64,000 nt of DNA from Xylocopa sonorina (taxonomy: Eukaryota > Arthropoda > Insecta > Hymenoptera > Apidae): NCBI RefSeq assembly GCF_050948175.1, contig NW_027490119.1:1054001-1118000 (forward strand), in the 5' to 3' direction. Both the position numbers and the translations under genes were made by a program. The notes below the pieces were generated by a model. The model worked only from the letters and a program-made list of their open reading frames with translations. It was not told the DNA's origin and searched no databases. Shown piece after piece: positions 44,407 to 58,600 of this stretch (positions are counted from its first letter, which is position 1; the number at the start of each line of letters is the position of its first letter).

Positions 44407-45660
44407 CGCGATATCGCATCTCGTTCCTGTGATTCATAATAAGATATAATATTCATTGTGGAGTGTTGTGTATACCTCGCATACACATCAAATGAATGTA
44501 AATGCGACATATCCTTTCTAGGAAATAGCATTTCCAGATGTCTACGTATCGAAGAAACAGAGTTCTAATGCTTCTTATAACCAGATATCGCATCCCATTT
44601 CTAGGTTTGATGATAAGATATAATATTCATCGTGCAGTGTTATGTATACCTCTTATTCACATCAAAAGAATGTAAATGCGACAGTTTCTTCCTAGGGAAT
44701 AGTGATGGCAGAAGTCTACGTGTCGAAGCAATAGAGTTCTAATGCTGCTTAAATTGCGATATCGCATCTCATTTCTGTGTTTCATGATGAGATATAATAT
44801 TCGTTGTGCAGCGTTATGTATACCTCGTACTCGCTTCAAAAGAATATAAATGCGACACTTCCTTGCTGGGAAATAGCGTTTGCAGATGTCTACGTAACGT
44901 AGCATTAGAATTCTAATGCTTCTTAAATCGCGATGTCGCATCTCATTTCTATGTTTCATGATAGGATATAATATTCATTGTGCAGTGATATGTATCTCTC
45001 GTCTACACTTCAAAAGAATGTAAATGCGACACTTTCTTGCTAGGGAATAGCGTCTGCAGATGTCTACGTATCGTAGAAATAGAGCTCTAATTCTTCTTAA
45101 AACGCGATATAGCATCTCATTTCTATGTTTCATTATAAGATATAACATTCATTGTGGAGTGTTATTATAACCTCGTATTCACTTCAAAAGAATGTAAGTG
45201 CAACACTTCCTTGCTATTAGATACCGTTTGCAGATGTCTACGTATCGTAGCAATAAAGTTCTAATGCATCTTAAAACGCCATATCGCATCACATTTCTAT
45301 GTCTCATGACAAGATATAATATTAATTGCGAAATGTCATGTATACCTCGTATTCACTTCAAATGAATGTAAATGCGACACTTCCTTGCTAGGTAATAGCG
45401 TTTGCAGATGTCTACGTATGGAAGCAATAGAGTTCTAATCCATCTTAAATCGCGATATCGCATCTCATTTCTATGTTTCATGATAAGATATAATATTAAT
45501 TGCGAAGTGTCATGTATACCTCGCATACACTTCAAATGAATGTAAATGCGACACTTCCTTAGTAGGAAATTCCGTTTGCAGATGTCTACGTATCGTAGCA
45601 ATAGAGTTCTAATGCTTCTTAAAACGGGACACCGAATCTCAATTGTATGTTTCATGATAA
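44407..45660. repeat. Satellite block repeated at 51901-53154
   Basis: About 1254 bp match with a constant offset of 7494 bp. They include the variants ACATATCCTTTCTAGG, AACCAGATATCGCATCCC and TCATCGTGCAGTG. Sequence identity drops abruptly after the CAATTGTATGTTTCATGAT segment (45660 and 53154). Part of it (about 45120-45530) also recurs at 46870-47270. Confidence 0.87.
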
Positions 45661-46552
45661 GATATAATATTCATTGCGAAGTGTCATTTATACATTGTAT
45701 TCACTTCAAAAGAATGTAAATGCGACACTTCCTTCCTAGGAAAAAGACTCTGCAGATATCTGCGTATCATAGCAATTGAGTTCTAATGTTTCTCAAAACG
45801 AGGTATCGCATCTCATCTCTATGTTTTAGAATAAGATATAAGTTTCATTGCGGAGTGTCATGTATACTTCGTATTCACTTCAAAAGAATGTACATGCGAC
45901 ACTTCCACACTTGTCAGGAAATAACGTCTGCAGATGTCTACGTATCGTAGCAATAGAGTTCTAATGCATCTTAAAACGGGATACCGCATCTCATTTCTAT
46001 GTTTTATGATAAGATATAATATTCACTGCGAAGCGTCACGTATACCTCGTTCTCACTTCAAAAGAATGTAAATGCGACTCTTCCTTCCTATTAAATAGCG
46101 TTTGCAGATGTCTACGTATCGAAGCAATAGATTTCTAATGCTGCTTAAATCACGATATCGCATCTCATTTCTATGTATCATGATAAGATACAATATTAAT
46201 TGCCTAGAGTCATGTATATCTCGTATTCACTTCAAAAGATTGTAAATGCTACACTTCCTTGCTAGGAAATAGCGTTTGCAGATGTCTACGTATCGGAGCA
46301 ATAGAGTTCTAATGCTGCTTAAATCGCGATATCGCATCTCAATTCTGTGTATCATGATAACATATAATATTCATTGTGCAGTGTTATGTGTACCTCGTTC
46401 TCACTTCAAAAGAATGTAAGTCCGACACTTCCTTGCTATTAAATAGCGTTTGCAGATGTCTACGTATCGCAGCAATAGAGCTCTAGTGCTTCTTAAAACG
46501 CGATATCGCTCCTTCCCGATATTCCTATGTTTCATGATAAGATATAATATTC

Positions 46553-46842
46553 ATTGTGGAGTGTTATGTATACCTCGTATTCACTTCAGATGAATGTAAA
46601 TGCGACACTTCCTTGCTCGGAAATAGCGTCTGCAGATGTCTACGTATCGTAGCAATAGAGTTCTACTGCTTCTTAAAACGCGAATGGATCCTCAATCATA
46701 TGTTTCATGATGAGATACGAAATTCATTGTGGAGTGTTATGTATATCTCGTCTACACTTCAAAAGAATGTAAATGCGACACTTCCTTGCTAGGAAATAGC
46801 GTTTGCTGATGTCTACGTATCGAAGCAATAGAGTTCTAATCC
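46553..46842. repeat. Satellite block shared with the left array (copy at 7496-7785)
   Basis: Partner of 7496-7785, with the same GCGAATGGATCCTCAATCA and GTTTGCTGATG variants and about five differences in 290 bp. It lies 39 kb away, on the far side of the transposon. Confidence 0.8.
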
Positions 46843-47479
46843 TTCTTCAAACGCGATAGCGCATCTCATTTCTATGTTTCATTATAAGATATAACATTCA
46901 TTGTGGAGTGTTATTATAACCTCGTATTCACTTCAAAAGAATGTAAGTGCAACACTTCCTTGCTATTAGATACCGTTAGCAGATGTCTACGTATCGTAGC
47001 AATAGTGTTCTAATGCATCTTAAAACGCCATATCGCATCACATTTCTATGTCTCATGACAAGATATAATATTCATTGCGAAGTGTCATGTATACCTCGTA
47101 TTCACTTCAAATGAATGTAAATGCGACACTTCCTTGCTAGGTAATAGCGTTTGCAGATGTCTACGTATGGAAGCAATAGAGTTCTAATCCATCTTAAATC
47201 GCGATATCGCATCTCATTTCTTTGTTTCATGATAAGATATAATATTAATTGCGAAGTGTCATTTATCCATTGTATTCACTTCAAAAGAATGTAAATGCGA
47301 CACTTCCTTCCTAGGAAAAAGAGTCTGCAGATATCTGCGTATCATAGCAATTGAGTTCTAATGTTTCTTAAAACGAGATATCGCATCTCATCTCTATGTT
47401 TTAGGATAAGATACAATTTTCATTGCGGAGTGTCATGTATACTTCGCGTTCACTTCAAAAGAATGTAAATGCGACACTT

Positions 47480-49520
47480 CCACACTTGTTAGGAAATAGC
47501 GATGGCAGATGTCTACGTATCGTAGCATTAGAGTTCAAATGCTTCTCATAACGCTGTATCGCAACCCATTTCAATGTTTCATGATATGGTATAATATTCA
47601 TTGCGAAGTGTCATGTATACCTCGTATTCCTTTCAAAAGTATGTAAATGCCACACTTCCTTTTTAGGAAGTAACGTCTGCAGATGTCTACGCATAGTAGC
47701 AATTTAGTTCTAATGCTTCTTAAATAACGATATCGCATCTCATTTCTATGTTTCATGATAAGATATAGTATTCATTGCGGAGTGTCATGTATACCTCGTA
47801 TTCACTTCAAAAGAATGTAAATGCGACACTTCCTTGCTAGGAAGTAGCGTTTGCAGATGTCTAGGTATCGAAGCAATAGAGTTCTAATGCTGCTTAAATC
47901 GGGATATCGCATCTCATTTCTATGTTTCATGATAAGATATAATATTCATTGTGAAGTGTTATGTATACCTCGTATTCGCTTCAAAAGAATGTAAATGCGA
48001 CACTTCCTTGCTAGGAAATAACGTCTGCAGATGTCTACGTATCGTAGCAATAGAGTTCTAATGCATCTTAAAACGGGATACCGCATCTCATTTCTATGCT
48101 TTATGATAAGATATAATATTCACTGCGAAGTGTCATGTATACCTCGTTCTCACTTCAAAAGAATGTAAATGCGACTCTTCCTTCCTATTAAATAGCGTCT
48201 GCAGATGTCTACGTATCGAAGCAATAGATTTCTAATGCTGCTTAAATCACGATATCGCATCTCATTTCTATGTATCATGATAAGATACAATATTAATTGC
48301 CAAGTGTCATGTATATCTCGTATTCACTTCAAAAGATTGTAAATGCTACACTTCCTTGCTAGGAAATAGCGTTTGCAGATGTCTACGTATCGAAGCAATA
48401 GAGTTCTAATGCTGCTTAAATTGCGATATCGCATATCATTTCTGTGTTTCATGATGAGATATAATATTCGTTGTGCAGCGTTATGTATACCTCGTATTCG
48501 CTTCAAAAGAATATAAATGCGACACTTCCTTGCTGGGAAATAGCGTTTGCAGATGTCTACGTAACGTAGCATTAGATTTCTAATGCTTCTTAAAACGCGA
48601 TATCGCTCCTCATTTACATGTTTGATGATAAGGTATAATATTCACTGTGGAGTGTTATGCATACGTCGTATTCACCTCAAAAGAATGTAAATGCGACACT
48701 TCTTTGCTTGGAAATAGCGTTTGCAGATGTCTACGTATCGAAGCAATAGTGTTCTAAAGCTTCTCAAAACTCGATATCGCTCCTCATTTCTATGTTGCAT
48801 GGTAAGATATAATATTCACTGTGGTGTGTTATGTATGCCTCGTATTCACCTCAAAAGAATGTAAATGCGACACTTCCTTGCTAGGATATAAAGTTTGCAG
48901 ATGTCTACGTATCGTAGCAAGAGTTCTATTCCTTCTTTAAACGTGATAATGCATCTCACTTCTATATTTCATGATACGAGATAGTATCCATTGCGAATTG
49001 TCATGTATACCTCGTATTCACTTCAAAAGAATGTAAATGCGACACTTCCCTGCTATTATATAGCGTTTGCAGATGTCTACACACCGTAGCAATAGGGTTC
49101 TAAAGCTTCTTAAAACAAGATATCGCACCCCATTTCCATGTTTCATGATAAGATATAATATTCATTGCGAAGTGTCATGAATACCTCGTATTCACTTCAA
49201 AAGAATGTAAATGCGACACTTCATTGCTAGGAAGTAGCGTTTGCAGATGTCTAGTTATCGATGCAATAGATTTCTAATGCTTCTTAAAACGAGATGTCGC
49301 ATCTCATATCTATGTTTCATGATAAGATATATCATTCATTGCGAAGTGTCATGTATACCTCGTATTCACTTCAGATCAATGTAAATGCGACACTTCCTTG
49401 CTAGGAAATAGCGTTTGCAGATGTCTCCGTATCGAAGCAATAGAGTTCTAATCCTTCTTAAAACGGAATATCGCATCTCATTTCTATGTTTCATAATAAG
49501 ATATAATATTCATTGTGGAG
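47480..49520. repeat. Satellite block repeated at 53400-55613
   Basis: Offset 5919 bp at the start and 6093 bp later, the change being one extra monomer in the second copy near 53940-54110. Shared rare variants include CACACTTGTTAGGAAAT, AAATAACGATATCGC and CTGCTATTATATAGCG. It is the longest duplication seen in the right array. Confidence 0.87.
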
Positions 49521-51900
49521 TGTTATGTATACCTCGTATTCACTTCAAAAGAATGTAAATGCGACACTTCCTTGCTAGGAAATAGCGTATGCAGATGTCG
49601 TCGTATCGTAGCAACACAGTTCTAATGATACTTAAATCGCGATATCGAATCTCATTTCTATCTTTCATGATAAGATATAATATTCATTGCGAAGTGTCAT
49701 GCATACCCCGCATACACTTTAAATAAATGTAAATGCGACACTTCCTTTCTAGGAAATAGCGTTTGCAGATGTCAACGTATCGAAGCAACAAAGTTCTAAT
49801 GCTTCTTAAAACGGGATACCGCACCTCTTTTCTATGTTTCATGACAAGATATTATATTCATTGCGAAGTGTTATGTATACCTCGCAAATATTTCAAATGA
49901 ATGTAAATGCGACACTTCCCTGCTAGGAAATAGCGTTTGCAGATGTCTACGTATCGTAGCATTGGAGTTCTAATCCTTCTTAGAACGCGATATCGCAACT
50001 CATTTCTATGTTTCATGATAAAATATAATATTCATTGCGAAGTGTCTTGTATACCACCCATACACTTCAAACGAAATAAAAGGCGACATTTCCTTGCTAG
50101 GATATAGCGATGGCAGATGACTACGTACCGAAGCAACAGAGTTCTAATGCTCCTTAGAACGAGATATCGCATCTCATTTCTATGTTTCATTATAAGATAT
50201 AATATTCATTGTGGAGTGTTATGTATACCTCGCATACACTCCAAATGAATGTAAATACGACACTTCCTTGCTAGGAAATAGCGTCTGCAGGTGTCTACCT
50301 ATCGTAGCAATAGAGTTCTAATGCTTCTTAAAGCGCGAATCGATCCTCATTTCTATATTTCACGATAAATATATAATATTCATTGTGGAGTGTTATGTAT
50401 ACCTCGTCTACACATCCTAAGAATGTAAATGCGACACTTCCTTGCTAGGAAATAGCGTCTGCAGATGTCTACGAATCGTAGCATTAGAGTTCTAATGCTT
50501 CTCAAAATGCGATATCGCATCTCATTTCTATGCTTCATGATAAGAAATAATATTCATTTGCGCAGTGTTATGTATACCTCGTATTCGCTTCAAAAGAATG
50601 TAGATGCGACACTTCCTTGCTAGGAAATAGCGTTTGCAGGTGTCTACGTATCGTAGCATTAGAGTTCTAATGCTTCTTAAACCGCGATATCGCATCTCAT
50701 TTCTACGTTTCATGATAAGATATAATATTCATTGTGCAGTGTTATGTATACCTCGTATTCACATCAAAAGAATGATAATGCGTCACTTACTTGCTAGGGA
50801 ATAGCGTTTGCAGATGTCTATGCGTCGTAGCAATAGAGTTCTAATTCTTCTTAAAACGCGATATCGCATCTCATTTCTATGTTTCATGTTAAGATACAAT
50901 ATTAATTGCCAAGTGTCATGTATACCACGTATTCACTTCAAAAGAATATGAATGCGACGCTTCCTTGCTAGGAAATAGCGTTTCCAGATATCTACGTATC
51001 GTAGCAATATAGGTCTAATGCATCTTAAAACGCGATATCGCATCTCATTTCTATGTTTCAAGATAGGATATAATATTCATTGCGAAATGTCACTTATACC
51101 TCGAATAAACTTCAAATGAATGTAAATGCGACACCTCCTTGCTAGGAAATAGAGTCTCCAGATGTCTACGTATCGAAGCAATAGAGTGCTAACGCTTCTT
51201 AAATCGCGATATCGCACCTCACTTCTATGTTTCATGATGAGATACACTATTCATTGCGAATTGTTATGTATACCTCGTATTCACTTCAAAAGAATGTACA
51301 TGCGACACTTCCATGCCAGGAAATAGCGTTTGTAGATGTCTACGTATCGTAGCAATAGAGTTTTAATGCTTCTTAAAACATAATATCGCATCTCACTTCT
51401 ATATTTCATGATAAGAGATAATATTCATTGCGAAGTGTCATGTATACCTCGTATTCACTTCAAAAGAATGTGAATGCGACACTTCCCTGCTATTATATAG
51501 CGTTTGCAGATGTCTACACACCGTAGCAATAGAGTTCTAAAGCTTCTTAAAACAAGATATCGCACCTCATTTCTATCTTTCATGATAAGATATAATATTC
51601 ATTGTGCAGTGTTATGTATACCTCGTATTCACATCAAAAGAATGATAATGCGTCACTTCCTTGCTAGGAAATAGCGTTTGCAGATGTCTATTTATCGTAG
51701 CAATAGTGTTCTCATTCTTCTTAAAACGCGATATCGCATCTCACTCCTATGTTTCATGATAAGATACAATATTAATTGCCAAGTACCATGTATACCTCGT
51801 ACTCACTTGAAAAGAATGTAAGTGCGACACTTCCTTGCTACTAGATAGCGATTGCAGATGTCTACGTATCGTAGCAATAGAATTCTAATACTTCTTACAT

Positions 51901-53154
51901 CGCGATATCGCATCTCGTTCCTATGATTCATAATAAGATATAATATTCATTGTGGAGTGTTGTGTATACCTCGCATACACATCAAATGAATGTAAATGCG
52001 ACATATCCTTTCTAGGAAATAGCATTTCCAGATGTCTACGTATCGAAGAAACAGAGTTCTAATGCTTCTTATAACCAGATATCGCATCCCATTTCTAGGT
52101 TTGATGATAAGATATAATATTCATCGTGCAGTGTTATGTATACCTCTTATTCACATCAAAAGAATGTAAATGCGACAGTTTCTTCCTAGGGAATAGCGAT
52201 GGCAGAAGTCTACGTGTCGAAGCAATAGAGTTCTAATGCTGCTTAAATTGCGATATCGCATCTCATTTCTGTGTTTCATGATGAGATATAATATTCGTTG
52301 TGCAGCGTTATGTATACCTCGTATTCGCTTCAAAAGAATATAAATGCGACACTTCCTTGCTGGGAAATAGCGTTTGCAGATGTCTACGTAACGTAGCATT
52401 AGAATTCTAATGCTTCTTAAATCGCGATATCGCATCTCATTTCTATGTTTCCTGATAGGATATAATATTCATTGTGCAGTGATATGTATCTCTCGTCTAC
52501 ACTTCAAAAGAATGTAAATACGACACTTTCTTGCTAGGAAATAGCGTCTGCAGATGTCTACGTATCGTAGAAATAGAGCTCTAATTCTTTTTAAAACGCG
52601 ATATAGCATCTCATTTCTGTGTTTCATTATAAGATATAACATTCATTGTGGAGTGTTATTGTAACCTCGTATTCACTTCAAAAGAATGTAAGTGCAACAC
52701 TTCCTTGCTATTAGATACCGTTTGCAGATGTCTACGTATCGTAGCAATAGTGTTCTAATGCATCTTAAAACGCCATATCGCATCACATTTCTATGTCTCA
52801 TGACAAGATATAATATTCATTGCGAAGTGTCATGTATACCTCGTATTCACTTCAAATGAATGTAAATGCGACACTTCCTTGCTAGGTAATAGCGTTTGCA
52901 GATGTCTACGTATGGAAGCAATAGAGTTCTAATCCATCTTAAATCGCGATATCGCATCTCATTTCTATGTTTCATGATAAGATATAATATTAATTGCGAA
53001 GTGTCATGTATACCTCGCATACACTTCAAATGAATGTAAATGCGACACTTCCTTAGTAGGAAATTCCGTTTGCAGATGTCTACGTATCGTAGCAATAGAG
53101 TTCTAATGCTTCTTAAAACGGGACACCGAATCTCAATTGTATGTTTCATGATCA
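51901..53154. repeat. Second copy of the 44407-45660 block
   Basis: Near-identical copy at offset 7494 bp. Together with 53400-55613 it makes most of 51.9-55.6 kb a mosaic of sequence found at 44.4-49.5 kb. Confidence 0.87.
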
Positions 53155-53399
53155 GATATAATATTCACTGCGAAGTGTCACTTACACCTCGCATACACTT
53201 CCAATGAATGTAAATGCCACACTTCCTTGCTTGGAAATAGCGTTTACAGATGTCTCCGTATCGAAGCAATAGAGTTCTAATGCTTCGTAAATCGCGATAT
53301 CGCATCTCATTTCTGTGTTTCATGATAAGATATAATATTCATTGCGAAGTGTCATTTATCCATTGTATTCGCTTCAAAAGAATGTAAATGCGACACTTC

Positions 53400-55613
53400 C
53401 ACACTTGTTAGGAAATTGCGATGGCAGATGTCTACGTATCGTAGCATTAGAGTTCAAATGCTTCTCATAACTCTGTATCGCAACCCATTTCAATGTTTCA
53501 TGATATGGTATAATATTCATTGCGAAGTGTCATGTATACCTCGTATTCCTTTCAAAAGTATGTAAATGCCACACTTCCTTGTTGGGAAATAACGTCTGCA
53601 GATGTCTACGCATCGTAGCAATTTAGTTCTAATGCTTCTTAAATAACGATATCGCATCTCATTTCTATGTTTCATGATAAGATATAGTATTCATTGCGGA
53701 GTGTCATGTATACCTCGTACTCACTTCAACAGAATGTAAATGCGACACTTCCTTGCTAGGAAGTAGCGTTTGCAGATGTCTAGGTATCGAAGCAATAGAG
53801 TTCTAATGCTGCTTAAATCGGGATATCGCATCTCATTTCTATGTTTCATGATAAGATATAATATTCATTGTGCAGTGTTATGTATACCTCGTATTCGCTT
53901 CAAAAGAATGTAAATGCGACACTTCCTTGCTAGGAAATCGCGTTTGCAGATGTCTACGTATCGAAGCAATAGATTTTTCATGCTTCTAAAATCGCGATGT
54001 CGCATCTCATTTCTATGTTTCATGATAAGATATAATATTCATTGTGCAGTGTTATGTATATCTCGTCTACACTTCAAAACAATGTAAATGCGACACTTCC
54101 TTGCTAGGAAATAACGTCTGCAGATGTCTACGTATCGTAGCAATAGAGTTCTAATGCATCTTAAAACGGGATACCGCATCTCATTTCTATGCTTTATGAT
54201 AAGATATAATATTCACTGCGAAGTGTCATGTATACCTCGTTCTCACTTCAAAAGAATGTAAATGCGACTGTTCCTTCCTATTAAATAGCGTTTGCAGATG
54301 TCTACGTATCGAAGCAATAGATTTCTAATGCTGCTTAAATCACGATATCGCATCTCATTTCTATGCATCATGATAAGATACAATATTAATTGCCAAGTGT
54401 CATGTATATCTCGTATTCACTTCAAAAGATTGTAAATGCTACACTTCCTTGCTAGGAAATAGCGTTTGCAGATGTCTACGTATCGAAGCAATAGAGTTCT
54501 AATGCTGCTTAAATTGCGATATCGCATATCATTTCTGTGTTTCATGATGAGATATAATATTCGTTGTGCAGCGTTATGTATACCTCGTATTCGCTTCAAA
54601 AGAATATAAATGCGACACTTCCTTGCTGGGAAATAGCGTTTGCAGATGTCTACGTAACGTAGCATTAGATTTCTAATGCTTCTTAAAACGCGATATCGCT
54701 CCTCATTTACATGTTTGATGATAAGGTATAATATTCACTGTGGAGTGTTATGCATACGTCGTATTCACCTCAAAAGAATGTAATTGCGACACTTCTTTGC
54801 TTGGAAATAGCGTTTGCAGATGTCTACGTATCGAAGCAATAGTGTTCTAAAGCTTCTCAAAACTCGATATCGCTCCTCATTTCTATGTTTCATGGTAAGA
54901 TATAATATTCACTGTGGTGTGTTATGTATGCCTCGTATTCACCTCAAAAGAATGTAAATGCGACACTTCCTTGCTAGGATATAACGTATGCAGATGTCTA
55001 CGTATCGTAGCAAGAGTTCTATTCCTTCTTTAAACGTGATAATGCATCTCACTTCTATATTTCATGATACGAGATAGTATCCATTGCGAATTGTCATGTA
55101 TACCTCGTATTCACTTCAAAAGAATGTAAATGCGACACTTCCCTGCTATTATATAGCGATTGCAGATGTCTACACACCGTAGCAATAGAGTTCTAAAGCT
55201 TCTTAAAACAAGATATCGCACCTCATTTCCATGTTTCATGATAAGATATAATATTCATTGCGAAGTGTCATGAATACCTCGTATTCACTTCAAAAGAATG
55301 TAAATGCGACACTTCATTGCTAGGAAATAGCGTTTGCAGATGTCTAGTTATCGATGCAATAGATTTCTAATGCTTCTTAAAACGAGATGTCGCATCTCAT
55401 ATCTATGTTTCATGATAAGATATATCATTCATTGCGAAGTGTCATGTATACCTCGTATTCACTTCAGATCAATGTAAATGCGACACTTCCTTGCTAGGAA
55501 ATAGCGTTTGCAGATGTCTCCGTATCGAAGCAATAGAGTTCTAATCCTTCTTAAAACGGAATATCGCATCTCATTTCTATGTTTCATGATAAGATATAAT
55601 AATCATTGTGGAG
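53400..55613. repeat. Second copy of the 47480-49520 block
   Basis: It matches 47480-49520 with one additional monomer. Similarity ends near the TCATTGTGGAGT(G/A)TTATGTA segment. Confidence 0.87.
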
Positions 55614-58600
55614 TATTATGTATTCCTGGTATTCACTTCATAATAATGTCAATGCGACACTTCCTTTCTAGGAAATAGCGCTGGCAGGTGTCTACGTATC
55701 GTAGCATTAGAGTTCTAATGCTACTAAAAACGCGATATCGCATCTCATTACTATGTTTCATAATATGATATAATACTCATTGCGAATTGTCATGTATAAC
55801 ACACATAGGCTTCAAATGAATGTAAATGCGACACTACCTTGCTGGGAAATAGCGTTACCAGATGTCTACGTATCGAGGCAATAGAGATCTAATGCTTCCA
55901 AAACCGCGATATCGCATCTCATTTCTATGTCTCATGATTAGATATAATATTCATTGCGAAGTGTCATGTATACCTCGTATTCACTTCAAAAGAATGTAAA
56001 TGAGGCACTTCCTTGCTAGGAAGTAGCGTTTGCAGATGTCTACGTATCGAAGCAATAGGGTTCTAATGCATCTTAAATCGCGATATGGCATCTCATTTCC
56101 ATGTTTCATGATAAGTTATAATATTCATTGTGGAGTGTTATTTATACATCGTATTCACTTCAAAAGATTGTAAATGCGACACTTCCTTTTTTGGAAATAT
56201 CTTTTCAAGATGTCTACGTATCGAAACAGTAGGGTTCTAATGCTTCTTAATACGCGATATCGCATCACATTTATATGTTTCATGATAAGATATAATATTC
56301 ATTGCGGAGTGTCACTTACACCTCGCATACACTTCAACTGAATGTAAATGCCACACATCCTCTCTAGGAAATAGCGTTTCCAGATGTCAACGTATCGAAG
56401 CAGTAGAGCTCTAATGCTTCTTAATACGCGATATCGCATCTCATTTCTATGTTTCGTGATAAGATATAATATTCATTGTGGAGTGTTACGAACTCCTCGC
56501 CTACACTTCAATAGCATGTAAATGCGACATTTTCTTTCTTGGATATCGCGTTCCCAGATGTCCACGTATCGAAGCAATAGAGTTCTAATGCTTCTCAAAC
56601 CGTGCTATCGCATATCATTTCTATGTTCCGTGACAAGATATAATATTCATTGCGAAGTGTTATGTATTCCTCGTCTACACTTCAAATTAATGTAAATGCG
56701 GCACTTCCTCTCTAGGAAATAGCGTTTCCAAATGCCTACGTATCGAAGCAGTAGAGTTCAAATGCTTCTTAAATCGCGATATCGCATCTCATTTCTATAT
56801 TTCATGATAGTATATAATATTCATTGCGAAGTGTCATGTATACCTCGCATACACTTCAAGTGAATGTAAATGCGACACTTCCTCTCTAGGAAATAGCGTT
56901 TCCAAATGCCTACGTATCGAAGCAATAGAGTTCAAATGCTTCTTAAATCGCGATATCGCATCTCATTTCTATATTTCATGATAGTATATAATATTCATTG
57001 CGAAGTGTGATGTATACCTCGCATACACTTCAAGTGAATGTAAATGCGACACTCCCTTGCTAGGAAATAGCGTTTGCAGATGTCTATGTATCTAAGCAAT
57101 AGATTTCTATTGCTTCTTGAATCGCGATATCGCATCTCATTTCTATGTTTCATGATAAGATATAATATTCATTGTGCAGTGTTATGTATATCTCGTCTAC
57201 ACTTCAATTGAATGTAAATGCGACACTTCCCTGCTAGGGAATAGCGTCTGGAGATGTCTACGTATCTAAGCAATAGAGTTCTAATGCTTCTTAAATCGCG
57301 ATATCGCATCTCATTTCTTTGTTTCATGATAAGATATAATATTAATTAGCAAGTGTCATGTATACCTCGCATACTCTTCAAATGAATGTAAATGCGACAC
57401 TTCCGTGCGAGGAAATAGCGTTTGCAGAAGTCTACATATCGTAGCAATAGGGTTCTAATGCTTCTTAAAACGAGATATCGCATCTCATTTCAATGTCTCA
57501 TGACAAGATATAATATTCATTGAGAAGTATCATGTATACTTCGTATTCACTTCAAATGAATGTAAATGCGACACTTCCTTGCTAGGAAATAGCGTTTGCA
57601 GATGTCTACGTATCGAAGCAATAGAGTTCTAATGCTTCTAGAAACGCGATATAGCATCTCATTTCTATGTTTCGTGATGAGATATAATATTCATTGTGGA
57701 GTGTTATGTATGCCTCGTATTCTCTTTAATAGAATTTAAGTGCGGCACATTCTCGCTAGAAAGTAGCGTTCGCAGATGTCTCCGTATCGAAGCAATAGAG
57801 TTCTAATGCTTCTTGAAACGCGATATCGCATCTCATTTCTATATTTCATGATAAGATATAATATTCATTGCGGAGTGTCACTTACACCTCGCATACACTT
57901 CAAGTGAATGTAAATGCGACACTTCCTTGCAAGGAAATAGCGTTTGCAGATGTCTACGTATCTTAGCAATAGAGTTCTATTGCTTCTTATATCGCGATAT
58001 CGCATCTCATTTCTGTGTTTCAGGATAAGATATAATATTCATTGTGCAGTGTTATGTATATCTCGTCTACACTTCAAATGAATGTAAATGCGACACTTCC
58101 CTGCTAGGGAATAGCGTTTGCAGATGTCTACATATCAAAGCAATAGAGTTCTAATGCTTCTTAAATCGCGATATCGCATCTCATTTCTATGTTTCATGAT
58201 AAGGTATAATATTAATTAGGAAGTGTCATGTATACCTCGCATACTCTTCAAATGAATGCAAATGCGACACTTCCGTGCGAGGAAATAGCGTTTGCAGAAG
58301 TCTACATATCCAAGCAATAGAGTTCTAATGCTTCTTAAATCGCAATATCGCATCTCATTTCTATGTTTCATGATAAGATATAATATACATAGTGCACTGT
58401 TTTGTATACCTCGTATTTACTTCAAAAGAATGTAAATGCGACATTTCCTTGCTAGGAAGTAGCGTTTTCGGTTGTCTATGTATCGAAGCAATAGAGTTCT
58501 AATGCATCTTAAATCGCGACATTGAATCTGATTTCTATGTTTCATGATAAGATATAATATTCGTTGTGCAGTGTTATGTATATCTCGTCTACACTTCAAA

